Shown here one piece after another: positions 1 through 7,581 of a stretch of 64,000 bases of DNA (positions are counted from its first letter, which is position 1; each line of letters starts with the position of its first letter). Source of the stretch: a virus; the IMG/VR virus record IMGVR_UViG_3300025030_000070, positions 23,830 to 87,829 of that record; one strand, given 5' to 3'. Both the position numbers and the translations under genes were made by a program. A model generated the notes under the pieces. The model saw only the letters and a list, made by a program, of their open reading frames with translations, was not told the origin of the DNA and made no database searches.

Positions 1-876
1 TTACCTACCTTGTCGACTCCGGCTGATTCTGTTTCTGGTGGATATGTTTTAGCTGTCTATAATCCAACAAGTGATTATAATTCTGGAGTTAATAATGGAG
101 TTGGTCTGACATTAAATGATGCTAATATGGCATGTTTTATGTATTATGATGAGTGGAGAATGTGTGGACTTGTTAATCAAGGTGGAACGTATCAAACATT
201 TTATCTAGGCGAAGTTGGCAGAGATCATGTTCCTCAAGATTTTAATGGAAGAGCATTTTTATTGACAAACATTACAGCGGGTGCTGTAACGGCAAGTTTA
301 GATAGAGATGTTGCGAATATAAGGACAGGACAAAGAATATCTTTTGTTCATCCTAGTGGTTCTGCCGGTACAGGATCTTTCGAAAGAGTGTTGGTAACGT
401 CAAAACCAACGAGCTCTTCATTTGGGTGCGTTTTATCTAATTCATATCCGTCAGGAACTCTTGTTGGAGAAGATCCGTTACCATTACTAATTTTTGGTGG
501 GTTAGGAACTTCTCCATCCGACACCTTCTCGTCGCGCACGGCGAGATTTATATTTCATTTAGATATGACTAGAGATCCAACAAGTCCAGCTACTGCGCAA
601 ACAATGACACAAATATTAGATACTGGAATAACTGAATCTTATATAGATCCAGATTCAACGGATTATCATCAAGGAAGAGACATTTTCTTACAGCGCGGGA
701 CCGCCCCAACAGGAATAAGAGGACGTATGGTAGGATTTGTAGCATTTCCAATAAGTGTTCAAAATGATCAAGATATTATGAGAACAGGTGGTGATGCCAT
801 AACTGACGATTATAAGGCTTTTGTAAGTTTATCATTCTCAAGTTTCTTGATAGGAATAGGTCCAGGCGCTACTTAA
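1..876 (+). CDS. Virion-type protein, 5'-truncated
   Basis: The reading frame is open from the first base, so the true start probably lies left of the window; the first in-frame start-like codon is a TTG at 10. The visible 291 codons are rich in Gly, Ser and Thr with short beta-type segments and no catalytic motif I recognise. It is followed after five bases by another beta-rich virion-type protein, and the window's other end is a tail module, so a structural role is likely. No family was recognised; the function is inferred from composition and context only. Confidence 0.6.
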   Translation, partial: LPTLSTPADSVSGGYVLAVYNPTSDYNSGVNNGVGLTLNDANMACFMYYDEWRMCGLVNQGGTYQTFYLGEVGRDHVPQDFNGRAFLLTNITAGAVTASLDRDVANIRTGQRISFVHPSGSAGTGSFERVLVTSKPTSSSFGCVLSNSYPSGTLVGEDPLPLLIFGGLGTSPSDTFSSRTARFIFHLDMTRDPTSPATAQTMTQILDTGITESYIDPDSTDYHQGRDIFLQRGTAPTGIRGRMVGFVAFPISVQNDQDIMRTGGDAITDDYKAFVSLSFSSFLIGIGPGAT

Positions 877-881
877 TGTAA

Positions 882-1355
882 ATGGCAACTTTTTCTGGAT
901 CGTTACCGATACCTAACTTTTATCCAGCATTAAATATTTTTAATACTTCTCCGGAAATAAATTCTATTTCCTTTAGAGCTGCAGCCATTAACACAGCAAC
1001 TGGAAGCGCTTCGAATACATATCCTGCTTTATTGGTTTCGCGAGTTGCGGTTTCAACAGATATTTCAGTATATTTAGCAGTTCAGCCACCATTTGATAGA
1101 GTGTCAATATGTGATGAACCGTTATCAATTACAGTAACGGCACTATCAAATACAGAAGTTAAGGTTTTGTTTTCTTTTCCTGTTATTAACAATTTTGCTT
1201 TAACAAATCCACAAAATTATATTTTTACTCCATCTTTAACTGTTGAATCGGTTGTTCCAAATTCAGTTAATGATCCCAATTATGTAATATTAACAGTAAG
1301 CAGCATGCTACAACAAACTTATTCATTGAATATTTTAACAATTGAACCTGTTTAG
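882..1355 (+). CDS. Beta-rich virion-type protein with an Ig-like (SbsA-like) domain
   Basis: 157 residues starting at ATG 882, five bases after the preceding stop. Residues about 75-155 have the pattern of a bacterial Ig-like/SbsA domain: a hydrophobic strand, then 'VKVLFSFPV', an 'NPQNY' turn and a 'LTVESVVP' strand. The N-terminus of the giant tail protein starting at 58167 shows a similar pattern (VRVGFSSPM, SYSI), suggesting a shared module for surface or tail proteins. No signal peptide or enzyme motif. The structural role is inferred from fold-like patterns and position; it is the last gene before a promoter-like gap. Confidence 0.6.
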   Translation: MATFSGSLPIPNFYPALNIFNTSPEINSISFRAAAINTATGSASNTYPALLVSRVAVSTDISVYLAVQPPFDRVSICDEPLSITVTALSNTEVKVLFSFPVINNFALTNPQNYIFTPSLTVESVVPNSVNDPNYVILTVSSMLQQTYSLNILTIEPV

Positions 1356-1367
1356 CATCAAATTATC

Positions 1368-1396
1368 TTGACAACGTTTTATTGTAATGCTAAGAT
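1368..1396 (+). promoter_or_regulatory. Sigma-70-type promoter candidate
   Basis: TTGACA at 1368-1373 and TAAGAT at 1391-1396 are separated by exactly 17 bases, in the 56-base gap between the virion-type gene ending at 1355 and the gene starting at 1412. This is the best host-type promoter match I see in the window and would drive the run of small genes from 1412 onward. Confidence 0.6.
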
Positions 1397-1411
1397 AAGA
1401 ATAGGATACCT

Positions 1412-1825
1412 ATGTTTTCTGAAAGAAAAATTGAATTGGGTATTAAAAAATTAACTCGTTGGGCTTCGAAGCTAGGTTATAAAATATATTTTGGATTTCT
1501 TTATGATGATGAAATCAATTTTATTGAAAAAACAATAACAATATGTACGAGATATAAAAAAGAATCTCAATTATATGCTCTCGTTCATGAATGTGGACAT
1601 GTTGTTATCAATAAAAAACTTGATTCTTTTAAAAAACGATATATAGAACATTCTAAAATCTACCAAATAGATGCTATTGCTGAAGAGATAGATGCTTGGC
1701 GGCGCGGCCAAGAATTAGCTACACGTCTCAAAATTACTATTAATGGAGATAATTATAATAAGGAGATGGCTAAATGGGTATATACATATGTTGAAGAAGC
1801 ATGCGAACGCTTTAAAAAACAATGA
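1412..1825 (+). CDS. Putative zinc metallopeptidase (HECGH)
   Basis: 137 residues. Residues about 61-70 read LVHECGHVVI, a gluzincin-type HExxH zinc site; a second acidic helix follows (about 88-103, EEIDAWRRGQELA) that could give the third ligand. The spacing resembles the short ImmA/IrrE-like and phage HExxH families, but I cannot assign it to one. The ATG at 1412 has an AGGAT ribosome site just upstream and follows a strong promoter-like sequence, so it probably heads the operon. It overlaps the next gene by four bases. The substrate is unknown; peptidase activity is inferred from the motif. Confidence 0.6.
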   Translation: MFSERKIELGIKKLTRWASKLGYKIYFGFLYDDEINFIEKTITICTRYKKESQLYALVHECGHVVINKKLDSFKKRYIEHSKIYQIDAIAEEIDAWRRGQELATRLKITINGDNYNKEMAKWVYTYVEEACERFKKQ

Positions 1826-2094
1826 TTACAAACGAACCCAATATATTTGGTTTTAATTATCTCAAGAATTTTGATAAAGGTGATTGTGTATCGTTTACTG
1901 AATTGGGTGGTGAAAAAAGTTATGGTATAATAGTTGATATTTATACTAAGGAAATAGGCATAAATAGACAATGCGTAATAGCACAAATTAGAACTATGAG
2001 GGGAATTACAATTAAAACACCATTGGCTGTTATAAAATTAGAAGCGAAGGTTAAACGTCATGAAAAAAAAGGAAGAAAAATGGGAAAAGATTGA
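1822..2094 (+). CDS. Small hypothetical phage protein
   Basis: 90 residues, starting in a 4-base ATGA overlap with the stop of the metallopeptidase gene, so the two are probably translationally coupled. The middle (GDCVSFTELGGEKSYGIIVDIY) is strand-rich and looks like a small beta barrel, and the tail is lysine-rich (KRHEKKGRK). No family recognised. Its 3' end overlaps the next frame by 35 bases. Confidence 0.5.
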   Translation: MITNEPNIFGFNYLKNFDKGDCVSFTELGGEKSYGIIVDIYTKEIGINRQCVIAQIRTMRGITIKTPLAVIKLEAKVKRHEKKGRKMGKD

Positions 2095-2308
2095 ATGTCC
2101 TTCTAAAGCTTTTCCAAAGATATTTATTACATGGCGTGTTTATTGGATAAGTAAATATTATTGTAAAATAAAACATTTTGAATTTGCTTCTCATTCAGAA
2201 GCATATAAGATGATGTGTCTGTTTTTGAAAAATAAAAAATGTTCATGGATTCAAAAAAATGAAAAGGTTTTCTTTATATCCTGTAATCATCCCATGTGGG
2301 ATCCGTGA
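2060..2308 (+). CDS. Small basic hypothetical protein
   Basis: 82 residues, rich in Lys, Trp, Phe and Cys, with no motif I recognise. It overlaps its upstream neighbour by 35 bases and its downstream neighbour by up to 50, more than usual here, so either its start or the next gene's start may lie further in. Coding status rests on the tight head-to-tail packing and lack of a competing frame. Confidence 0.4.
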   Translation: MKKKEEKWEKIECPSKAFPKIFITWRVYWISKYYCKIKHFEFASHSEAYKMMCLFLKNKKCSWIQKNEKVFFISCNHPMWDP

Positions 2309-2606
2309 AAATACCATTAGAATACTTAAAATCCTTCTCTTATTTACACTAATAACAAATTTTATAGATGCTATTTTGTCTTTAAAATTTATAAATTTTC
2401 CAACACTTAGTGATTACAATCCTCTAATGTATTATCTTTTAGAGCATTCGAGAGTATCTTTTATTTTCATTAAAGGATTGTTAATTCCTTTCTTTATTCT
2501 TACTATTTTCAAATATGTTACAACTCCCATAGGTATAATTGGAACATTTATTGTAAGTATTTCTTATATGATAGTATTGTATGCTTGGGTTCAAGTTATG
2601 TTTTGA
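2259..2606 (+). CDS. Small integral membrane protein (DUF5658-like)
   Basis: 115 residues with about three hydrophobic segments (about residues 23-43, 68-85 and 90-112), i.e. a polytopic inner-membrane protein. The pattern 'TNFIDA ... NPLMYYLLE ... FIKGLLIPFF' resembles the DUF5658 family of small membrane proteins, but I hold this lightly. The ATG at 2259 gives a 50-base overlap with the previous frame; no better in-frame start was found before the first membrane segment. Its role is unknown; phage membrane proteins of this size may act in superinfection exclusion or lysis, but nothing here shows that. Confidence 0.5.
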   Translation: MKRFSLYPVIIPCGIRENTIRILKILLLFTLITNFIDAILSLKFINFPTLSDYNPLMYYLLEHSRVSFIFIKGLLIPFFILTIFKYVTTPIGIIGTFIVSISYMIVLYAWVQVMF

Positions 2607-2626
2607 ACTATTTACATAACAAACGT

Positions 2627-3043
2627 ATGAATAAGAATGTAAAAATCATTTCAGAATACCAAGACTTAATTAGAGGATTATATGGATATGCGAAAGAGTG
2701 TCTTCAATTTGATGAAGATGCTAAAATTTCTTTCATTCATAGTAGTAAAAATGCTAGTAATCCTCTAGGAAAAACAGCTTTCTACGATCCAGAACAAAAG
2801 AAAATTTCTATATTCATAACTGGAAGGCATATAAAAGATGTTTGTAGGAGTCTAACCCACGAAATTGTGCATCATGCTCAGAATTGCCGAGGAGATCTTC
2901 AAGGACATTCTACTGATGAAGGATACGCACAGGAAAATTCTCATTTGAGACGAATGGAAGAAGAAGCATATCTAGCAGGCAATCTAATTTTTCGTGATTA
3001 CGAAGACAAAATTAAAAAGGAGAATAATAATGAAAGGTACTAA
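2627..3043 (+). CDS. Putative zinc metallopeptidase (HEIVHH)
   Basis: 138 residues from ATG 2627; longer starts would run back into the membrane-protein gene. Residues about 76-86 read LTHEIVHHAQN, an HExxH zinc site, followed by an acidic helix (about 100-125, EENSHLRRMEEEAYLAG) that could supply the third ligand. Short HExxH proteins like this occur in many T4-like and jumbo phages, with no settled function. The C-terminal residues KKENNNE are encoded by a DNA stretch that also forms the next gene's ribosome site, and the same stretch recurs at the next boundary. Confidence 0.6.
   Translation: MNKNVKIISEYQDLIRGLYGYAKECLQFDEDAKISFIHSSKNASNPLGKTAFYDPEQKKISIFITGRHIKDVCRSLTHEIVHHAQNCRGDLQGHSTDEGYAQENSHLRRMEEEAYLAGNLIFRDYEDKIKKENNNERY
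3014..3034 (+). repeat. 21-base repeated ribosome-binding context, copy 1
   Basis: Bases 3014-3034 (five A, GGAGAATAATA, then ATGAA) are repeated exactly at 3273-3293. Each copy contains a strong AAGGAG site and the ATG of the following gene (3030 and 3289). Because each copy also encodes the end of the preceding gene, both preceding proteins end with the same residues KKENNNE. Confidence 0.85.
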
Positions 3044-3302
3044 AAGACTAAATAGCATAAAATATGACAATCCTGTCGATGAAGCTGAAGAAGAAACAGT
3101 TAATGATGCTGCAGAAACTACTAAAAAAACAATTAAAGAAAGTTATTTTGAGAAATTAGCTAGAAAAAATGAAACATCTGCTGAAAAAATAATGCCAGAA
3201 GATAAGGAACATTTAACGAAAAATAAAATTCGTTTAAATGAAGAGCTTATGCGTCGTTGGATTAAAGTAGAAAAAAAGGAGAATAATAATGAATCCACGT
3301 AG
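3030..3302 (+). CDS. Small acidic hypothetical protein
   Basis: 90 residues from ATG 3030, chosen because AAAAAGGAG lies directly upstream. It is highly charged (runs of Glu and Lys), predicted mostly helical and probably partly disordered, with no recognisable domain. The C-terminus KKENNNE mirrors the previous protein because the same DNA repeat forms the gene junction. It overlaps the next gene by 14 bases. Function unknown. Confidence 0.55.
   Translation: MKGTKRLNSIKYDNPVDEAEEETVNDAAETTKKTIKESYFEKLARKNETSAEKIMPEDKEHLTKNKIRLNEELMRRWIKVEKKENNNEST
3273..3293 (+). repeat. 21-base repeated ribosome-binding context, copy 2
   Basis: Exact second copy of bases 3014-3034, covering the AAGGAG site and ATG of the gene at 3289. 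Two copies 259 bases apart suggest that one small gene plus its junction arose by local duplication, or that the junction was copied by recombination. Confidence 0.85.
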
Positions 3303-3474
3303 AAGACGACAGAAAAAAATGATTGAAAGAAATCTTCAGGTCGGAAATGTTCAAGTTCCAGTTGAAGTTACATCTCCGGTTGTAGTTTCAGAATCGGCAA
3401 TAGTGGTTGAATCAATTCAAGAAGTGGAAGAAGAGTCTTTTGTAAGTGTTGTTGAAGAAAAGGTTGAAGAGTAA
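3289..3474 (+). CDS. Very small Val/Glu-rich protein
   Basis: 61 residues. A basic N-terminus (PRRRRQKK) is followed by a Val/Ser/Glu-rich stretch that ends VVEEKVEE. The start at 3289 has a strong AAGGAG site. No domain recognised, low complexity. It sits in a run of small phage genes and its stop is one base before the next ATG. Confidence 0.5.
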   Translation: MNPRRRRQKKMIERNLQVGNVQVPVEVTSPVVVSESAIVVESIQEVEEESFVSVVEEKVEE

Positions 3475-3475
3475 A

Positions 3476-3739
3476 ATGAAATCAAGAGATTTTCTCAATA
3501 TCTTACAGAGAGATTTTTTACTAAATGAAGGAGTAGCTGGAATAAACAGTTATATTCAATCATTGACGGATGTATTGTCAACATTTACCCCCAGAACAGT
3601 AGGAGACTCAAGAAGATTAGAAGTGGCAAGAGAAAATCTCTTAAACGTAAAAAGGCATGTTAAGCGCCTGGAAGAAAAAATTTCTATACTTGAGGAAGAG
3701 AATACTGTACTCAAGGAAAAGAAAATTAGGAAAAGATAA
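3476..3739 (+). CDS. Small coiled-coil protein
   Basis: 87 residues from ATG 3476, directly after the preceding stop. Residues about 50-83 (VARENLLNVKRHVKRL, then EEKISILEEENTVLKEKK) have clear heptad spacing of Leu/Ile/Val, a parallel coiled coil. The N-terminus is helical with no signal. Function unknown. Its TAA overlaps the ATG of the GIY-YIG remnant (TAATG), the kind of junction where free-standing homing endonucleases insert in T4-like phages. Confidence 0.55.
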   Translation: MKSRDFLNILQRDFLLNEGVAGINSYIQSLTDVLSTFTPRTVGDSRRLEVARENLLNVKRHVKRLEEKISILEEENTVLKEKKIRKR

Positions 3740-4044
3740 TGAGCGGCATTTACCAAATAAAAAATCTTGTCAATGGTAAGGTTTGTGTGGGAAGCACTAT
3801 TTCGTTTCGTAAAAGATTTTTAGAACATAAAAAAGATTTGTTAAGAAATGAACACGATAATGATCATTTGCAAAAGACTTGGAATAAAGTTAACCTAATA
3901 CGAAAAAAATGGAAACAAAATGAAAATACACAAGTTGGATTAGCAAAAGAGTTTAATGTTTCTAGAGGATGTATAAGAGCGATTTTAAAAAATAGAACTT
4001 GGATAAGTGAAAATCAATCAGGCTTTTCACAAAATGGTGAATAA
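3739..4044 (+). CDS. Internally deleted GIY-YIG homing endonuclease
   Basis: 101 residues. Residues 4-50 match the start of a GIY-YIG nuclease: GIYQIKNLVNGKVCVGS, then a conserved-type FRKRFLEHKKDL helix and an HLQKTWNK segment. The protein then jumps directly into a helix-turn-helix of the kind found at the C-terminus of such enzymes (about 53-93, LIRKKWKQNENTQVGLAKEF, then VSRGCIRAILKNRTW). The family's middle, with the rest of the catalytic fold and the linker, is missing; intact enzymes are usually more than twice this length. The second motif is VCVGS rather than the usual V/I-Y-I-G, so cleavage is doubtful. It lies exactly between two genes, overlapping both. Confidence 0.65.
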   Translation: MSGIYQIKNLVNGKVCVGSTISFRKRFLEHKKDLLRNEHDNDHLQKTWNKVNLIRKKWKQNENTQVGLAKEFNVSRGCIRAILKNRTWISENQSGFSQNGE

Positions 4045-6784
4045 TATCGGTGGTTTAGCAGGACACCTTGCCCATCTCTATGACAACCCAAATTTAACTT
4101 TTGGACAAATTAAAGATGTCTTGAAACAAGCTTCTGGAGGTAAATTACTAGGAACAGAAAAAACTGATGGAATCAATCTATTTTTATCTTTTTCAAATAA
4201 AGATGGTAAAGCTAAAGCAGCCAGAAATAAAAGTAACATAAAGAGTGGAGGATTAGATGCTAATGGGTTGATTAAAAAATTCTCCGATAGACCCAACATG
4301 TCAGAGTCGTTCAAAGAGGCTATGAGTTCTTGGGAACAAGCTATTTCTCAACTTCATCCATCAGCGCGACAAAAGATTTTTGGTAATGACGCAGAAATTT
4401 ATTACAATGTAGAAATATTAGATCCTGGCATGCCAAATGTTATCCAATATGATAATAAAAATCTGCTAATTCATCAAACAGGACATGCGTTCTTTGATAG
4501 AGAAACTGGACATGTAAAAGATGTTGATATATTGGAAAATTATAATGTTCTAAAAACTGCCATAGATAAAATTCAGACAATTGGACAACCTGGTAATTTT
4601 AATGTTGTAAATGATGCTGTTCGAACTTTGAAAATGTTGGACAGTAAAAAACCACTTCACATAGCATTATCACGCCTATCCCAATTACAAGAAGAAACAA
4701 AGATTTCTGACAAACAAACTGTTGGAGAATATATATCTTTGAGAGTTGCTAAGTTTCTCAAAAAAGAAATTCCAGGGTTAACTCCAGCTATAATTCGTGA
4801 TTTAACTAATAAAATACTCGGAACTTCAGGGTTGAGAATTGATAAAATTCTTGAAAGAACTCCGGATGAACAAAAACAAAAAGTTAAAGCAATTGCTGAT
4901 AATCCAGCATTTATCCTCAAAAAAGCTATAGCTCCACTAGAAGATATAATTCACGATTTTTCCGTTGAAGCTCTCAAGGGTTTGGAAAGCGCTTTTATAT
5001 TAGACAATGATAAAGAAGTGAAACGTCTTCGTGGAGAAATTACTCAAGCAGTTGCCACAATCGAACGTTCTGGACAGGATGAGGCAATTTCCATATTAAA
5101 ACGTCAATTAGAAAAACTCAAAACTGCTGAAAACATATTCACGGCATCAGAAGGATTTGTATTTGTATATGATGGAATAACATATAAATTTACTGGTAAT
5201 TTTGCTCCTATAAATCAAATTTTAGGAATGTTTAAATATGGACGGGGAAAAATACCTCCCCTCAAGGACATAATAAAAGAAAGTGATAAAAATAGAATTA
5301 TTAGTCTAGTTCCTGGAGGATTTAAACCACCACATATTGGGCATTATCTTGGTGTCAAATATTTATCTGATTTTCCGAACATAGACGAAGTAAGAGTTGT
5401 TATTTCTCCCAAATCGAGGTTTGATTCTTTACGTCAAATTGAAATAACGGAACAAAAATCTGCTAAGATATGGAAAATATTCACTCAAAATGATCCAAAA
5501 GTAAAAATATTAATTTCCAAAGTTACTTCACCAGTAAGAGACGTATATGATATGATGTCTGAAATGAATCCTGGCGATACTTTAGTGTTGGCTCTTGGAG
5601 AAAAAGATTTAGATGACACTAGATTTTCTAGGGCACAAGAATGGTCTGATAAAAATAATCTTGGCGTTAAAATAAAAACGATAACAACAAATGTTGGCAA
5701 ATATTCAAATATAAGCGCTACAAAAATAAGAGATTTAATCGCAAACAATGATAAACAAAATTTTTTTAAACTAATGCCAACTCATTTATCCACACAAGAA
5801 AAAGAACAAGTCTGGATGATACTTATTGATAAGACTATGAAGAAAGACAATAAACAGTTAGATGAAATGTCAGCAATGGGAGCAACAGCAGGTTCTATTG
5901 AAGGTTCTATTGAAAGAACGCCAACGAATTTTAGCAAGAAAAGAATTAAAGGTCCGTGGAATGAAATGGATGAAACAGTTTTTATCGATCGCCGAAAAAT
6001 AATGGCTGAGATGATGCTAAGAAATATTGTTAAAAATTTTATAAAAGAATCTTTATGTGAAACACTATCTTCACGAGAACGAGCCACAAATATATTGAGA
6101 GAACAATTCAGAAGGGTATTAGTTGAAGCCAAGTCTGAAGTTCCTGACACTGTTCATCCTTCCACTGGGATAAATATTTTAGAAGAATTACTCAAAAAGA
6201 TAATTTCACAACTAGAACAAGATTATAAAACATTAACCTCAAGTAAAGAACAGAGGCTATCTTTTAGAGCACATATTTTGAATGCTGTTAACAAAACATT
6301 AACAACCGCCGATATTAATCAAAATGCTGGAGGGATGATAAAAACTCCAGAAGATTCTATGGAACAACAGGTAGATGAAATATCTGTTAATGTTGGAGAT
6401 GAACAAGATTCAATTCCAGACGCATCCTCAAAATTTATAGATGTTGATGGAAATACGAAAAAATTTCAAAAGTTATTAAAGAAAAATCAAAATTTTTCCA
6501 TTCCTGGAAAGAACGAAACAGGAAGAAATATGGCAATGACGACATATGATAAATTGGAGAAAAATATACTTGACAGTTACAATATACTGAGCGACAATGA
6601 AGACCAGAAAGTTTTTTATGATTATCTCATGGTAAATTTACGTATGTATTTTGATAAGTTTGAAGGCGAGTTGACTTCTCAAATAGAAGAACCTAACGCT
6701 GGTAGCGACATTACTAATTCATTTGAAGATTCCGAAAGTGAATTTGATAATATAAATTCTGAAAAGAAAGAACAGACTATTTAA
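4034..6784 (+). CDS. KxDG ligase-like / HxGH nucleotidyltransferase fusion
   Basis: About 916 residues. The N-terminal domain has the covalent-nucleotidyltransferase signature TEKTDGINLF (K43, D45, G46, the KxDG of RNA/DNA ligases), a motif-III-like YYNVEIL near residue 132, then a helical insertion, a motif-IV-like EGFVFVYDG near 373 and a motif-V-like YKFTG near 385. A second domain at about 425-590 has PGGFKPPHIGHY, the HxGH site of NMN adenylyltransferase/cytidylyltransferases, ending with a SATKIRD helix typical of the family. The last about 300 residues are acidic and probably disordered. This suggests an RNA ligase or capping-type enzyme coupled to nucleotide (perhaps NAD) synthesis. 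ATG 4034 is preferred over GTG 4007, which lies deep in the endonuclease remnant; the ribosome site is weak. Confidence 0.65.
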   Translation: MVNNIGGLAGHLAHLYDNPNLTFGQIKDVLKQASGGKLLGTEKTDGINLFLSFSNKDGKAKAARNKSNIKSGGLDANGLIKKFSDRPNMSESFKEAMSSWEQAISQLHPSARQKIFGNDAEIYYNVEILDPGMPNVIQYDNKNLLIHQTGHAFFDRETGHVKDVDILENYNVLKTAIDKIQTIGQPGNFNVVNDAVRTLKMLDSKKPLHIALSRLSQLQEETKISDKQTVGEYISLRVAKFLKKEIPGLTPAIIRDLTNKILGTSGLRIDKILERTPDEQKQKVKAIADNPAFILKKAIAPLEDIIHDFSVEALKGLESAFILDNDKEVKRLRGEITQAVATIERSGQDEAISILKRQLEKLKTAENIFTASEGFVFVYDGITYKFTGNFAPINQILGMFKYGRGKIPPLKDIIKESDKNRIISLVPGGFKPPHIGHYLGVKYLSDFPNIDEVRVVISPKSRFDSLRQIEITEQKSAKIWKIFTQNDPKVKILISKVTSPVRDVYDMMSEMNPGDTLVLALGEKDLDDTRFSRAQEWSDKNNLGVKIKTITTNVGKYSNISATKIRDLIANNDKQNFFKLMPTHLSTQEKEQVWMILIDKTMKKDNKQLDEMSAMGATAGSIEGSIERTPTNFSKKRIKGPWNEMDETVFIDRRKIMAEMMLRNIVKNFIKESLCETLSSRERATNILREQFRRVLVEAKSEVPDTVHPSTGINILEELLKKIISQLEQDYKTLTSSKEQRLSFRAHILNAVNKTLTTADINQNAGGMIKTPEDSMEQQVDEISVNVGDEQDSIPDASSKFIDVDGNTKKFQKLLKKNQNFSIPGKNETGRNMAMTTYDKLEKNILDSYNILSDNEDQKVFYDYLMVNLRMYFDKFEGELTSQIEEPNAGSDITNSFEDSESEFDNINSEKKEQTI

Positions 6785-7227
6785 TGGCTTTGAAAAATAA
6801 AACAACCAAATCAAAACAAATTCAAATAGATTTAAATAATTCTGGTGTAAAATTCGATCAAGAAAAACCTAAAATGTCTTTAGTGCCAAATTTGGCATTA
6901 GAAGAGGTCGCTAAAGTTATGACATATGGCGCGAAGAAATATGCTTCATATAATTGGATGTCAGGATTTGATTGGACTCGTTTATCTGATGCGGCAATGA
7001 GGCATATTAATGCTTTTAACGCGGGAAAAGACATTGATCCTGAATCTGGACTTTCACACTTAGCTCATGCGGCATGTTGCGTTATGATGCTATTTGATAC
7101 AACAAAATTATACCCAGAAAGGGATAACAGGTGGTATGGCTGGAAAGAATTTAATGAGAGAGCGCTTCTTCGCAAAAAAGATGTATTGGTTAAACAGAAG
7201 AAAGCAAGGAAGATTAAAAACAGTTGA
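6784..7227 (+). CDS. dATP/dGTP diphosphohydrolase-like protein (DUF5664/MazG-like)
   Basis: 147 residues. Residues about 22-105 match the family in order: KFDQEKPKMSLVP, then EVAKVMTYGAKKYASYNW, a DAAMRHINAFNAGKDIDPES segment and an SHLAHAACCVMML helix. These are the metal-binding helices of an all-alpha NTP pyrophosphatase. Members hydrolyse deoxynucleoside triphosphates, and relatives (MazZ) work in 2-aminoadenine synthesis; no PurZ-like gene is visible here, so a general nucleotide-pool role is more likely. It starts in an ATG/TAA overlap (TAATG) with the ligase fusion gene. The tail is Lys-rich. Confidence 0.75.
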   Translation: MALKNKTTKSKQIQIDLNNSGVKFDQEKPKMSLVPNLALEEVAKVMTYGAKKYASYNWMSGFDWTRLSDAAMRHINAFNAGKDIDPESGLSHLAHAACCVMMLFDTTKLYPERDNRWYGWKEFNERALLRKKDVLVKQKKARKIKNS

Positions 7228-7576
7228 GGCAATATCAATTAAACTTCGTTCTCAAGGTAAATCTAGTGAAGATTTCGAAATAATGTTGAGCCATTTAACT
7301 CTTGAAGAAGTAATTCAATTAAAATTAGAAGTAACAACAAGGATGCTAGCTAATAACAAGTTTTACGGATTTCCACTTTGGGCACTTATGCCAAATATAA
7401 CAAGGGAAGCTTTATTGGGATTTGCGTTGAGTAATACCTTTTCCAGGAAAGATACAGCAAGTTTTCTAGGCATAACGGAAAGAAATTTAAAGGATATAAT
7501 TAAGAGATTTAAACCTTTCTCCGAATCATATGGAGATAATGTTTTGTCAGAACCGGAACACGATAATCAAGATTAA
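7154..7576 (+). CDS. HTH-containing phage protein
   Basis: About 140 residues from ATG 7154, which has GGAAAG six bases upstream; ATG 7181 is an alternative. Either start overlaps the previous gene by 47-74 bases. The C-terminal part (about 75-120, EALLGFALSNTFSRKDTASF, then LGITERNLKDIIKRF) looks like a helix-turn-helix. The middle motif NNKFYGFPLWALMP recalls conserved proteins of large phages. A DNA-binding role is inferred from the HTH only. It is the last + strand gene before the convergent protease gene at 7582. Confidence 0.55.
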   Translation: MRERFFAKKMYWLNRRKQGRLKTVEAISIKLRSQGKSSEDFEIMLSHLTLEEVIQLKLEVTTRMLANNKFYGFPLWALMPNITREALLGFALSNTFSRKDTASFLGITERNLKDIIKRFKPFSESYGDNVLSEPEHDNQD

Positions 7577-7581
7577 AAAAT

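Noticed and set aside
348-539. Minus-strand frame opposite the first virion gene
   Set aside because: Shadow of the well-packed + strand coding frame, without start signals or recognisable protein.
5782-6150. 122-codon minus-strand frame
   Set aside because: Lies opposite the ligase/nucleotidyltransferase fusion, which has clear motifs; no independent signals.
6784-7227. Evidence for 2-aminoadenine (Z) DNA
   Set aside because: The MazZ-related diphosphohydrolase is present, but no PurZ-like synthetase or DpoZ polymerase is visible, so the claim is unsupported here.
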